From NCBI GenBank assembly GCA_016721465.1, contig JADKIA010000003.1, forward strand, positions 732,468 through 796,467: a DNA stretch of 64,000 bases. Direction: 5' to 3'. The DNA is from Ideonella sp. (GTDB taxonomy: Bacteria; Pseudomonadota; Gammaproteobacteria; Burkholderiales; Burkholderiaceae_C). A model generated the notes under the pieces. It ran no database searches. It was not told the DNA's origin and saw only the letters and a list, made by a program, of their open reading frames with translations. Shown here one piece after another: positions 56,091-64,000 of the stretch (the first letter of the stretch is position 1; each line of letters opens with the position of its first letter). The position numbers and the translations under genes were made by a program.

Positions 56091-58646
56091 TCAGGCCTTG
56101 GCGATCCGCACGCCGGTGAATCCACCATTGCGCGCGGTGGCGCCGCTCAGGCGGTCGTAGTCATCGACCAGGACCTCGTTGTTGTTGCCGCCTCGGGCAA
56201 TGCCCTTGGCGAAGTCCTTGGCGGCGATGCGGCCGTAGGCCCAGTGCCCCTGGCCGTAGCACTTGGCCACCGTGCCCGGGCGCACGCCTTCCCAAAGCCT
56301 CAGCTCGCAGGAGATGGTGCCGCTGACCGAAGAAATCTTCACCGTGTCGCCCGACTTCAGCCCCAGCTTGGCGCCGTCCACCGGGTTCATCTTGACCACG
56401 TCGTTCCAGGACACATCACCCGGGTCGACCTTCTTGAACTCCTGGTACCAGGGCACGTTGGCGGTGCGGCCTTCGCGGTTCAGGCGCGACTTGTAGTCGA
56501 TGAAGGTGAGTGGATAGTCCTGCAGGCTGCCGTGGCGCTTGACGGTCTCGTAGTGCGGCACGAAGGCCACTTCGCCGCGTGCCATGTAGCCGCTCACCGC
56601 GAGGATGTCGTCGACCGTGGTCTCGTGTTTCTTGGCGTGCTCGAGCAGGCCCTTCTTCAAGGTCTCGCTGTAGAACTCGAACCTCTTGGTCTCGGTGGCG
56701 AACTTGCCGCCCCAGCCCTTCTTCAGCGTGTACTTGGCGCCGCTGAACATGCCCTTGGCCTTGAACTCGGCCCAGCCGTTGATCGGGGCGTCGCCCTTGA
56801 GCGGCTCCTTGGCTTTCCAGATCGGCGCGCTGGTCATCTTGGCGGCAATCTCGCTGAACTCCAGCGCCGTGGTGGGCGACTTGCCGGTCTCGGGGTCCTT
56901 GAACTCCTTGCTGTAGTAGTCGAACAGGTTGGCGAAGCCCCTGGCCTTGAGTTTCTCGGCCAGCAACCACATCACCTCGGTCTCCTCCTGCTTCACGTCC
57001 CACAGGCGTTTGACGGCGCCTTGCTGGAGCGATGCGTAGGCGTAGCCATTGCCCATGTTGGTGACGATGGACCAGCCTTCGGCCGAGTTGAAGGTGGAGG
57101 GCAGCACGATGTCGGCAAACTGCGTCATCTCCGAGGCGTTGGGCACCATGTGCACGAAGAACGGCACCTTGGCCAGCACCTTGTCCCAACGGTCGGCGCC
57201 GGTGCAGGAAAAGTTGAAGTTGGACCAGGTGGAGATGAATACCTTGCAGGCGCCGGGATCCTTGAGCATGCCGTTGGCCACGTTGTTGGTGACCACACCG
57301 CTGCCCGGCTTGGCGTTCATCATCGCCGGCATGTCCTTGGCGCCGCGCCCGTCGAGCTTCTTGCCGGCGCCACCTTTCTTGGCGATGTCGTCGACATAGG
57401 CATCGGTCTTGGGGAACGCGGCCAGCGGCGGGCCGCTGGGGCTTTGCCAGACGCCGCCTTCGACGTCGATGGAGCCCAACAGCCCGTTGAGCGCATGCAC
57501 CGCCATGGCAGCGTAGGTGCCGCGAGGCGTCATGGCCACGCCCGGGCCCATCCAGACGATGGTCTTCGGCGCGGCCTTGCCCATGGCTCGGGCCACGCGC
57601 ACGATCTGCGCCGCCGGGATCAGCGATTCCTTCTCGCCCCAGGCCGGTGTCTGGCTCTTCAACTCCAGGTTCCACCACTTCACCAGGCCGAAGGTCTCCT
57701 TCTCGGCAAAGGCGGCTTCGTCCACCACCTTGCCGGCCACGAACAAGTTCTTGCCGTCCTTGAAATCACCCACGAACTCGCGGTTCCAGAGACCCTCGGT
57801 CAACAAGACGTGGGCGATGGCCCCAGCCAGTGCCCCGTCGGTGCCCGGTGCGATCGGCAACCACTCATGGGCCTTGGCTGCCACGTTGGACAAGCGCGGA
57901 TCGATGGCGATCACGGTGCCGCGCTTCACGATGTCCGGGAAGCGGTTCATCATGTTGGGCACCATGCGGTTGGAGGCCAACGGGTCGGTGCCCCAGCACA
58001 CCAGGCAGTTGGTGTTGGCCAGGTCGTAGTCGCGATAGCCGAAGAAGCCCTGCGTGAGGCCCGGACCCATCTTCTCGGCTTCGGCGCAGATGGCGCTGTG
58101 CGAGAAGTAATTGCCGGTGCCGAAGATCTTGGGGAACGTGCCGTAGCACAGGTCGGTGGAGGTGGGGGAGTAGCGCCCACGCATGTAGGTCAGCTTGTGC
58201 GTTTCGCCGGCCTTGCGCAGTTCCATCATCTTGTCGGCCACGGTGTCGAGTGCTTCGTCCCAGCTGATGGGCACCCACTTGGGATCGATGCCACGGCCCT
58301 TGGCCGGATTGGTGCGCTTCATCGGCACCTTGATGCGATCGGGGTCGTACATCTGCTGCGGTATCAGGTGACCGCGCGGGCAGCAGTAGCCATGGTTGGT
58401 CTTGCTCAAGGGATTGCCGCGCACGCGCGTGGCCCGGCCGTTCTGCACGTGAATCTGAATCGCGCACCACTGCGTGCAGCCCTGGCAGGTGCTGGCCACC
58501 CAGGTGCCCGTGGCGGGGCTGCTGGGCTTGGCTTGACGGGGGATGAACGCGCTCGTGAGCGGCACCGCCTGCGTGGCGCAACCGGTGACCAGCAAGCCGG
58601 CGCTTGAGCCGGAAGCCAGAATGAATGTTCGTCTCGTCAAACGCAT
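56091..58646 (-). CDS. Molybdopterin oxidoreductase, ArrA-like (respiratory arsenate reductase clade)
   Basis: 851 residues with a twin-arginine signal (RRTF) ending in a TGC. The N-terminal Fe-S motif is CQGCTQWC plus a distal Cys. The active site shows RGRY followed by SHSAICAEAEK and GFFGY. In Shewanella ArrA (numbers from memory) R165, Y166, H189, S190, C193, K198 and Y210 line the pocket. Here the H, S, C, K and Y have the same spacing; the RY pair lies one residue further off. Length is close to ArrA (about 850). The GRGWG motif associated with arsenite oxidase ArxA is not seen. Alternatives are another arsenic, antimony, selenium or sulfur oxyanion reductase. Confidence 0.7.
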   Translation of the reverse strand: MRLTRRTFILASGSSAGLLVTGCATQAVPLTSAFIPRQAKPSSPATGTWVASTCQGCTQWCAIQIHVQNGRATRVRGNPLSKTNHGYCCPRGHLIPQQMYDPDRIKVPMKRTNPAKGRGIDPKWVPISWDEALDTVADKMMELRKAGETHKLTYMRGRYSPTSTDLCYGTFPKIFGTGNYFSHSAICAEAEKMGPGLTQGFFGYRDYDLANTNCLVCWGTDPLASNRMVPNMMNRFPDIVKRGTVIAIDPRLSNVAAKAHEWLPIAPGTDGALAGAIAHVLLTEGLWNREFVGDFKDGKNLFVAGKVVDEAAFAEKETFGLVKWWNLELKSQTPAWGEKESLIPAAQIVRVARAMGKAAPKTIVWMGPGVAMTPRGTYAAMAVHALNGLLGSIDVEGGVWQSPSGPPLAAFPKTDAYVDDIAKKGGAGKKLDGRGAKDMPAMMNAKPGSGVVTNNVANGMLKDPGACKVFISTWSNFNFSCTGADRWDKVLAKVPFFVHMVPNASEMTQFADIVLPSTFNSAEGWSIVTNMGNGYAYASLQQGAVKRLWDVKQEETEVMWLLAEKLKARGFANLFDYYSKEFKDPETGKSPTTALEFSEIAAKMTSAPIWKAKEPLKGDAPINGWAEFKAKGMFSGAKYTLKKGWGGKFATETKRFEFYSETLKKGLLEHAKKHETTVDDILAVSGYMARGEVAFVPHYETVKRHGSLQDYPLTFIDYKSRLNREGRTANVPWYQEFKKVDPGDVSWNDVVKMNPVDGAKLGLKSGDTVKISSVSGTISCELRLWEGVRPGTVAKCYGQGHWAYGRIAAKDFAKGIARGGNNNEVLVDDYDRLSGATARNGGFTGVRIAKA

Positions 58647-58807
58647 GGCCTGCTCCTTTGTGGGGATCGTTCACCTGGGTGTGGGGCGGACTTTGCGCGC
58701 TTGACAATTGGATACCTTGACGCATGGCAAGGGTGCACAAGGTTCGTGCAGTACCTGAGTGCGCAGCTCGGAGAAAGCGCCATGGGGCTTCCGCCCAAGC
58801 CGGGTGA

Positions 58808-60325
58808 TCAATGCCCTTGGTGCGAGAGGCTGAGCCGCGCCTCCAGTCCACCCTCTGGCCGATTGATCAGCACCACCTCGCCGCCATGCGCGCGCGCGAT
58901 GCTGCGCGCGATGCCCAGGCCCAGCCCGGTGCCGCCGGTGGCGCGGTTGCGCGACGCTTCGAGGCGGTGAAACGGCTCGAAGACGCGCTGCAGTTCGGCC
59001 TCGGCGATGCCCGGCCCATCGTCCAGCACGCGCAGCCGCAGCTCACCCGCTGCGTTTTCGACCTGGACGGTGGCAGCGCCGCCATACAGCACCGCGTTGT
59101 CGACCAGGTTGCCCAGGGCCCGCTTGAGCAGCGAGCCGTTGCCCAGCACCGGGGCGTGCGCCTGCCCCTCGATGCGCACGCTGCGGCCCATGGCCGCGTT
59201 GTCGGTTTGCAGCGCAGCCAGCAGCGCGTTCATGTCCACCGGCGCACGCGGCTCGTTGCCGCCCAGGCCGCGCATGAACTCCAGCGTCTGCGTCACCATT
59301 GCTTCCATTTCCAGCAGGTCGGCTTCGAAGCGCGCGCGCTGCTCCTCATCGTCCATCAGCTCGGCACGCAGGCGCATGCGCGTGAGCGGCGTCTTCAGGT
59401 CGTGCGACAGCGCGGTGAGCATGCGCGTGCGCTCGTTGATGAAGCCCGACAGGCGCTGCTGCATGGTGTTGAAGGCCCGCGCGGCGCGCTGCACTTCGCG
59501 CGGGCCGTCTTCCGACAGCGGCGGGCGGTCCAGATCCTGGCCCAAGGCCTCGGCCGCGTCGGTCAGCCGCTGCAGCGGTTGCACCACCCAGCGCACCGCC
59601 ACGTAGGACAGCGCCAGCACGCTGGCCAGCAGCACGGCCAAGGTCAGCGCCAGCCGGATCGGCAGCGTCTGCGGCGCGGCGGGCAGCTCGGTGTCGAAGC
59701 GCGCCCAGCGGCCGTCGCGCAACTGCACCTCGGTGCGCAGCACGGGCAGGGCGGCGCCGCGCCGCAACCCCGACATGCCCATGCCCATGCCTAGGCCGGA
59801 AGCCGGGCCGCCGGCCTGGCCCATGCGGGGGCCGAATCCGGGCCCCATGCCCGACGCGTCCTGGCCGCCGCGCCGCCAGGCGCCGCTGCCGGCCGAGCCG
59901 GGCCCGGGCGCAAAGCCATCGCGCGATTGCACCCGCACCGCGCGCTCGCCGCCCAGCGCGAACTGCAGGTGCGTGGCGAACATGCGCGCGTGCAGGCCGC
60001 CCGCGGCATCGGCGGCGGTCAGCGGTGCCTCGGCCAGCGACAGCACCAGCGGCGGCAGCCGGAACAGCGCGACGAGCTGCTCGCGTTCGGCGGGCGCCAG
60101 CGCGTCGAGCAGCTTCACCACGTCGGCGATGCGCTGCGCTGGCTGCATGCCGAAGCTGTCGCTGAGCAGCCGGTCGCGCTCGGCCAGGTTGATGCCGGCG
60201 CTGAGCAGCTGTGCCAGCAGCAGGCCGGTGGCCAACACCACCATGAGGCGTCCGAACAGCGTGCGCGGCAACCAGCGTTGCAGGCCGGTCGGCGGCGCAT
60301 CGATGCGCGTTGTGGCGTGGATCAT
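58808..60325 (-). CDS. Membrane sensor histidine kinase with Gly/Met-rich periplasmic loop
   Basis: 505 residues. Two membrane helices (about 28-48 and 220-240) frame a periplasmic domain of about 170 residues containing an unusual Gly/Met/Arg-rich stretch (MGPGFGPRMG, GLGMGMGMSG). It continues with HAMP, HisKA (LSHDLKTPLTRMRL) and HATPase (GTGLGLGIARSIARAHGG). The layout resembles EnvZ/RstB/CpxA. It overlaps the response regulator gene by four bases. The Met-rich loop suggests metal, perhaps copper, sensing. Confidence 0.85.
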   Translation of the reverse strand: MIHATTRIDAPPTGLQRWLPRTLFGRLMVVLATGLLLAQLLSAGINLAERDRLLSDSFGMQPAQRIADVVKLLDALAPAEREQLVALFRLPPLVLSLAEAPLTAADAAGGLHARMFATHLQFALGGERAVRVQSRDGFAPGPGSAGSGAWRRGGQDASGMGPGFGPRMGQAGGPASGLGMGMGMSGLRRGAALPVLRTEVQLRDGRWARFDTELPAAPQTLPIRLALTLAVLLASVLALSYVAVRWVVQPLQRLTDAAEALGQDLDRPPLSEDGPREVQRAARAFNTMQQRLSGFINERTRMLTALSHDLKTPLTRMRLRAELMDDEEQRARFEADLLEMEAMVTQTLEFMRGLGGNEPRAPVDMNALLAALQTDNAAMGRSVRIEGQAHAPVLGNGSLLKRALGNLVDNAVLYGGAATVQVENAAGELRLRVLDDGPGIAEAELQRVFEPFHRLEASRNRATGGTGLGLGIARSIARAHGGEVVLINRPEGGLEARLSLSHQGH

Positions 60326-61047
60326 GCGCCCAGTCTTTCAACCGGTGCGGTGAACACATAACCTTCACCGCGCAGGGTCTTGATCAGCACCGGCTGGCGC
60401 GGGTCGTCGCCCAGGCGCTGGCGCAGGCGGCTCACCTGCACGTCGATGCTGCGGTCCAGCGGGTCGGCCTCGCGGCCTTGCGACAGGTCGAGCAGCTGGT
60501 CGCGGTCGAGCACGCGGTTGGGGTGGTCGAGGAAGACGCGCAGCAGCTTGTATTCGGCGCCGCCGATGGGCGTGGCCACACCGGCCGGCGACACCAGCTG
60601 CCGCCGTGCCGTGTCCAGCACCCAGCCGGCAAAGCGCAGCAGGTGCTCGGCTTGAGGCTTCAGGTTGGGCGGCAGGCTGCGCGTGCGGCGCAGGATCACC
60701 TTGATGCGGGCCAGCAGCTCGCGAGCACTGAAGGGCTTGGGCAGGTAGTCGTCGGCGCCCATTTCCAGGCCCACGATGCGGTCGGTCTCGTCGCCGCGCG
60801 CGGTGAGCATGATGACGGGGATGTCGGAGGTGGCGCGCAGCTTGCGGCACAGCGTCAGGCCATCGTCACCAGGCAGCATCAGATCGAGCACGATCAGGTC
60901 GAAGCTGCCACCGTCCAGCGCCCGCGCCATTGCGCGGCCATCGCCCACGGCGGTGGCGCGCAGGCCGTTCTTCTCCAGGTAGCGCGTCAACAGGCTGCGG
61001 ATTTCGGCGTCGTCGTCGACGATGAGGATGTGGTCGGGGCGATCCAT
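60322..61047 (-). CDS. OmpR-family response regulator
   Basis: 241 residues (245 if a GTG at 61059 is used). Receiver domain with LIVDDDAEIR and the phospho-acceptor Asp in VLDLMLPGDDG; C-terminal winged helix with RLRQRLGDDP and the wing RGEGYVF. Partner of the kinase downstream of it. It is divergent from the Spy-like gene, with 188 bases between, so it may regulate that gene. Confidence 0.9.
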   Translation of the reverse strand: MDRPDHILIVDDDAEIRSLLTRYLEKNGLRATAVGDGRAMARALDGGSFDLIVLDLMLPGDDGLTLCRKLRATSDIPVIMLTARGDETDRIVGLEMGADDYLPKPFSARELLARIKVILRRTRSLPPNLKPQAEHLLRFAGWVLDTARRQLVSPAGVATPIGGAEYKLLRVFLDHPNRVLDRDQLLDLSQGREADPLDRSIDVQVSRLRQRLGDDPRQPVLIKTLRGEGYVFTAPVERLGA

Positions 61048-61235
61048 GGCGGGGTTCACGGGATGAATTGCACCGCGCTGGGCGGGTGGCGCGGCGGGAG
61101 AAACGTATCACAGCATGTCAAGCCGCCGGCGTGACGCACGGCGTGACAAAAAGGGGGTGGCGGTGACACACGCGGCTGACAGCGCCGCGCTGCAATGGGT
61201 TTCGTCGCAACGTCAACCCCGAAAGGATGGACACC

Positions 61236-61838
61236 ATGAAGACCGCCACCAAGATCATTGCCGCCACCGTCACCCTCGCATCGCTGGCCGCCGCCAGCGT
61301 GGTGCTGGCCCACCCCGGGCAAGGCATGGGGATGGGCCCGGGCATGGGCATGGGCATGATGGGCCATGGCATGGGTCCCGGCATGGGCCAAGGCATGGGG
61401 ATGGGACCTGGCATGGGCATGATGGGCCATGGCATGGGCCCTGGCATGGCCGGCCGCATGCACGGGCCGCAGACTGGCGCCACCGCCGCCTCGCACTTGA
61501 GTGAGCTGAAGGCCCAGCTGAAGATCACCGCCGCGCAAGAGCCGGCCTGGCAGAAGTTCGACGCCTTCGTGCGCCAGCAGGCCGAAACCAGCCAGGCCAT
61601 GCGCACGACCATGCAAGCGCAGATGCAGGCGCAGAGGAACGATCCCAAGGCCGCGCCGATCGACTACGCCGCGCAGCGCGAGGCCATGGGCAAGCTGCGT
61701 GACACGCACCTCGCGGCGCGCGATGCGGCACGCAAGGAGCTGTATGCCGTGCTGACGCCCGAACAGAAGGCGATCGCCGACCAGCACATGCGCCCCGGCC
61801 GAGGCCACCGCATGGCGATGCGCACGCCGGCGAAGTGA
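61236..61838 (+). CDS. Spy/CpxP-family periplasmic protein with Gly/Met/His-rich repeats
   Basis: 200 residues. Signal peptide to about AHP, then a Gly-Met-rich tract (about residues 30-72) with two copies of a GMGMGPGMG...MMGHGMGPGM unit, and a helical domain with the LTPEQKAI (LTXXQ) motif. Spy-type proteins act as envelope chaperones. The Met/His repeats suggest Cu(I) or similar binding. ATG 61236 was chosen because GAAAGGA sits 7-8 bases upstream; 61227 is the alternative. Facing away from the two-component genes. Confidence 0.85.
   Translation: MKTATKIIAATVTLASLAAASVVLAHPGQGMGMGPGMGMGMMGHGMGPGMGQGMGMGPGMGMMGHGMGPGMAGRMHGPQTGATAASHLSELKAQLKITAAQEPAWQKFDAFVRQQAETSQAMRTTMQAQMQAQRNDPKAAPIDYAAQREAMGKLRDTHLAARDAARKELYAVLTPEQKAIADQHMRPGRGHRMAMRTPAK
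61323..61449 (+). repeat. Tandem Gly/Met-coding repeat in the Spy-like gene
   Basis: Two imperfect copies of about 63-69 bases, each built on GGCATGGGNATGGG units, code for the Gly-Met-His tract. The similarity suggests duplication by slippage or unequal exchange. Confidence 0.75.
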
Positions 61839-61869
61839 GACGGCGCATCAGCGCAGAGAATCTGCCCCC

Positions 61870-62625
61870 ATGAACCGCATCTTCCGCTTCGGCGACACCA
61901 TCGAAGGCTTTCCCGTGCCCGTGCTCAACGAGCGCGCGGTGCGGGCCGGCGCTGGCATCCTGTTCTTCTTTGCCATGGCCTCGTTCATGAACGCCTGGCT
62001 CACCGGCAACTTCCAGCCCACGCGGGTGTTCGTGGTGGCGTTCCTGATCGACTTCACCATCCGCATCTTCATCAATCCGCGCTACGCGCCCAGCCTGGTC
62101 CTCGGCCAATGGATCGTGCGCAAGCAACAGCCCGAATACGCTGGCGCACCGCAAAAGCGCTTTGCCTGGGCCATCGGCTTCGCGCTGGCCTTGTCGATGT
62201 TCTTCCTGCTGGTGGTCAACCGCGTGGTCGGCCCGATCAACATGCTGATCTGCGCCACCTGCCTGGTGCTGATGTTCTTCGAGACCGCCTTCGGCATCTG
62301 CATCGGCTGTCGCCTCTACAACCTGCTGCGCAAGGATCCGGCGCAGCTGTGCCCAGGCGGCGTGTGCGAGTTGCCGCGTGAAGCGCGGCCGCGCACTGGC
62401 GCGGCGCAGTGGGCCGTGGTGGTGGGCTTTGTCGCGGCGATGGTGGTGCTGGCCCCACGTGTGGCGGGCGAACGGCCCGAAGCGCTTGAGGCCGGTGCAG
62501 CGCCGACGGCGACCCCGACGGCCGCCGCCATGGACCCTGCCGAGGCCGAGCGCTGCAAGGTGCCGGAGTTCGCCAAGGCCATCGGCCACGAGGCGAAGTG
62601 GAAGCAGCACAACAACTGCCCTTGA
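61870..62625 (+). CDS. DUF4395 membrane protein
   Basis: 251 residues, about four to five membrane helices, then a soluble C-terminal end with two Cys (ERCKVPE, NNCP). The DUF4395 Cys pair is seen in ICIGCRLYNLL. Function unknown; DUF4395 proteins sometimes occur near rhodanese or thioredoxin genes. Start 61870 lies 31 bases after the Spy-like stop, so they may be co-transcribed. Confidence 0.8.
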   Translation: MNRIFRFGDTIEGFPVPVLNERAVRAGAGILFFFAMASFMNAWLTGNFQPTRVFVVAFLIDFTIRIFINPRYAPSLVLGQWIVRKQQPEYAGAPQKRFAWAIGFALALSMFFLLVVNRVVGPINMLICATCLVLMFFETAFGICIGCRLYNLLRKDPAQLCPGGVCELPREARPRTGAAQWAVVVGFVAAMVVLAPRVAGERPEALEAGAAPTATPTAAAMDPAEAERCKVPEFAKAIGHEAKWKQHNNCP

Positions 62626-62665
62626 TCGGCCGCCCGGCATCGGGGGGCAAACCCCGGCGACTTGC

Positions 62666-63043
62666 TCACAGCCAGGTGCTGGGCATCTGCAGCCGCACCG
62701 CGTTGGGCTCGCCGGTGCGGTCCAGCTCGAACTCCAGTGACAGCCGACCATCGCTTGAAACGAAGCTGCCCTTGCCGTCGTGGTGCAGGATGGTTGGCCG
62801 TTGACGGCCGTAGCGCATTTGCAGACCGTCGCCGAAGGACGACACGATCAAGCGGCGCCCGGTGGACATGGCGTAGTCGGAGTCGAGGTCCCTCCGAGAC
62901 AGCACGACCTGCGCGGCCAGCGCAGCGGGACGCGGTGCGGCGATCTCCACACGCTGCTCGGCCGTTGTGTCCGGTGCAGCAAAGGCGACGCTGGCCGAGG
63001 CCGCCAGCAAGGCGATCGAAAGTTGGCGAAAGACGGTGTTCAT
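62666..63043 (-). CDS. Small exported protein of unknown function
   Basis: 125 residues with a signal peptide ending near AFAA. The rest has no recognised family, and the composition is ordinary. GGAGAA precedes the start 63043. Convergent with the DUF4395 gene, and downstream of the MacB-like gene on the same strand. Confidence 0.65.
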   Translation of the reverse strand: MNTVFRQLSIALLAASASVAFAAPDTTAEQRVEIAAPRPAALAAQVVLSRRDLDSDYAMSTGRRLIVSSFGDGLQMRYGRQRPTILHHDGKGSFVSSDGRLSLEFELDRTGEPNAVRLQMPSTWL

Positions 63044-63079
63044 GACGTTTCTCCAGTGCGTTTGAAGTGAGACCGGGAG

Positions 63080-63099
63080 CGCACCAAATCCTTGGTGCG
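63080..63099. terminator. Short hairpin between the MacB-like and small exported protein genes
   Basis: CGCACCAA (63080-63087) and TTGGTGCG (63092-63099) form an 8-base-pair stem with a four-base loop. No strong T-run follows, so this is a weak candidate terminator. Confidence 0.35.
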
Positions 63100-63168
63100 G
63101 CCCCATTGGGCTCGTTCAAAGGCGCGGGGTCATCCTTCCGTTGCATGACGCAACGGGCAACCGGCCGC

Positions 63169-64000
63169 TCACTCGTGGCGCAAGGCCTCGATCGGATCGA
63201 GCCGCGCCGCGCGGCGGGCCGGGAAGTAGCCGAACACGATGCCGATGCCGGCCGAGAACACGAAGGCCAGCAGGTTGATGCCCGGGTCGAACAGGTAGGG
63301 CAGGTCCATCAGCTGCGACAGGCCCACGCAGGCGCCGGTGGCCAGCAGCAGGCCGATCAGGCCACCCAGTGCGGCCAGCACCACCGCTTCGACCAGGAAC
63401 TGCAGCAGCACCTCGTGCTCTTGCGCGCCGATGGCCAGGCGGATGCCGATTTCGCGGGTGCGCTCGGTGACGCTGACCAGCATGATGTTCATGATGCCGA
63501 TGCCCCCCACCAGCAGGCTCACCGCCGCCACCGCGCCCAGCAGCGTGGTCATGATCTGCGTGGTGCCCGACAGCGTCTGCGCCAGCTGCTGCGTGTCGAG
63601 CACGTTGAAATTGTCCTCGTCGTTGGCGCCGAGCTTGCGGCGTTCGCGCATCAGCTGCGTCAGGCTGGACTTGAGCCGATCGGGATTGCTGCCGTCCTCC
63701 ATCGACACCAGCAGCGTGTTCACCCGCGTGTTGCCGGTGACGCGACGCTGCAGCGTGTGCAGCGGCAGCAGCACCAGGTCGTCCTGATCGTTGCCCATGG
63801 CGCCCTGGCCCTTGGTGGCCAGCATGCCCACGATGTCGCAGGAGAAGCTCTTGACGCGCAGGCGCTGGCCCAGCGCGTCGGTGGCGCCGAACAGCTCGCG
63901 CTGCAAGGTGCTGCCCACGATGCACACGGCCGAGCCGGCCTGCATCTCGGCGTCGGTGAAGATGCGCCCCGAGCGCAGTGTCCAGTTGCTGGTGAAGTAT
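63169..64000 (-). CDS. MacB-like ABC efflux permease, C-terminal part (start outside window)
   Basis: About 277 visible residues; the frame is still open at the window edge. It shows the extracytoplasmic domain end (TSNWTLRSGRIFTDAEM) and the FtsX/MacB-type C-terminal helices, with VGGIGIMNIMLVSVTERTRE and the end ARLDPIEALRHE. MacB pumps antibiotics, lipoproteins or metals with a periplasmic adaptor and TolC. Whether this copy has an N-terminal ATPase is not visible. Confidence 0.88.
   Translation of the reverse strand, partial: YFTSNWTLRSGRIFTDAEMQAGSAVCIVGSTLQRELFGATDALGQRLRVKSFSCDIVGMLATKGQGAMGNDQDDLVLLPLHTLQRRVTGNTRVNTLLVSMEDGSNPDRLKSSLTQLMRERRKLGANDEDNFNVLDTQQLAQTLSGTTQIMTTLLGAVAAVSLLVGGIGIMNIMLVSVTERTREIGIRLAIGAQEHEVLLQFLVEAVVLAALGGLIGLLLATGACVGLSQLMDLPYLFDPGINLLAFVFSAGIGIVFGYFPARRAARLDPIEALRHE

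Noticed and set aside
55284..58607. A 1,100-residue open frame on the plus strand opposite the molybdoenzyme
   Set aside because: Antisense shadow of the ArrA-like and Fe-S subunit genes, which have clear motifs.
56091..58646. ArxA-type arsenite oxidase
   Set aside because: The RGRY motif is present and no GRGWG motif is seen; but reverse activity cannot be excluded.

Overview
The window is a high-GC (roughly two thirds G+C) chromosomal segment. Gene content and family resemblance point to a Burkholderiales betaproteobacterium of the Rhodoferax/Leptothrix/Rubrivivax type. This is inferred from family knowledge; there is no rRNA or tRNA gene in the window to confirm it. Genes are tightly packed, starts often overlap stops (ATGA or GTGA), and no gene-free stretch exceeds about 270 bases.

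Layout. 1-4 kb: the end of a urea ABC transporter operon (urtB partial, urtC, urtD, urtE). 4-14.3 kb: an extracellular electron transfer island. It holds a small cytochrome c, a nine-heme cytochrome c fused to a b-type membrane cytochrome (CbcL-like), and on the opposite strand an OB-fold protein, an MtrC/OmcA-like decaheme lipoprotein with a collagen-like linker, a helix-hairpin-helix protein, MtrA and MtrB. 14.3-20 kb: an orphan ureD, rdgC, tryptophanase, and ahpC/ahpF. 20-27 kb: a five-gene branched-chain-type ABC importer with an acyl-CoA ligase. 27-31.6 kb: an RquA-like methyltransferase and a branched-chain 2-oxoacid dehydrogenase (E1 alpha, E1 beta, E2). 31.8-37.8 kb: an NAD-linked formate dehydrogenase with fused small and flavin subunits, then a frameshifted Pro/Ala-rich gene. 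37.9-46.8 kb: a large arsenic island (arsR, arsI, arsC, acr3, an ECF sigma factor, an ArsP-like permease, a truncated metallohydrolase, a thioredoxin-like protein, a rhodanese, a CDF exporter, a thioredoxin-ArsA fusion, DUF302). 46.9-53.7 kb: a phosphorelay made of a seven-GAF hybrid kinase, an Hpt protein and a receiver-cyclase. 53.8-58.6 kb: a respiratory arsenate-reductase-like operon (ArrA-like, ArrB-like, TorD-like chaperone, frameshifted cytochrome c). 58.8-64 kb: a two-component system, a Gly/Met-rich Spy-like protein, a DUF4395 protein, a small exported protein and the end of a MacB-like permease.

How it fits together. The segment reads as an anaerobic respiration and metalloid-handling region. 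Formate dehydrogenase and the oxoacid dehydrogenase supply NADH. The CbcL-like protein could pass quinol electrons to MtrA/MtrB/MtrC across the outer membrane, and the ArrA-like enzyme could use arsenate as acceptor, with the arsenic island dealing with arsenite and perhaps organoarsenicals. The RquA-like gene hints at rhodoquinone. Points most worth attention are the CbcL/MtrCAB combination, the thioredoxin-ArsA fusion, the recurring Cys-Cys tails in the arsenic island, the ArrA-like active site, the cyclase-output phosphorelay and the shared Gly/Met-rich segments of the sensor kinase and its Spy-like neighbour. Two genes carry single frameshifts that may be real or sequencing errors.
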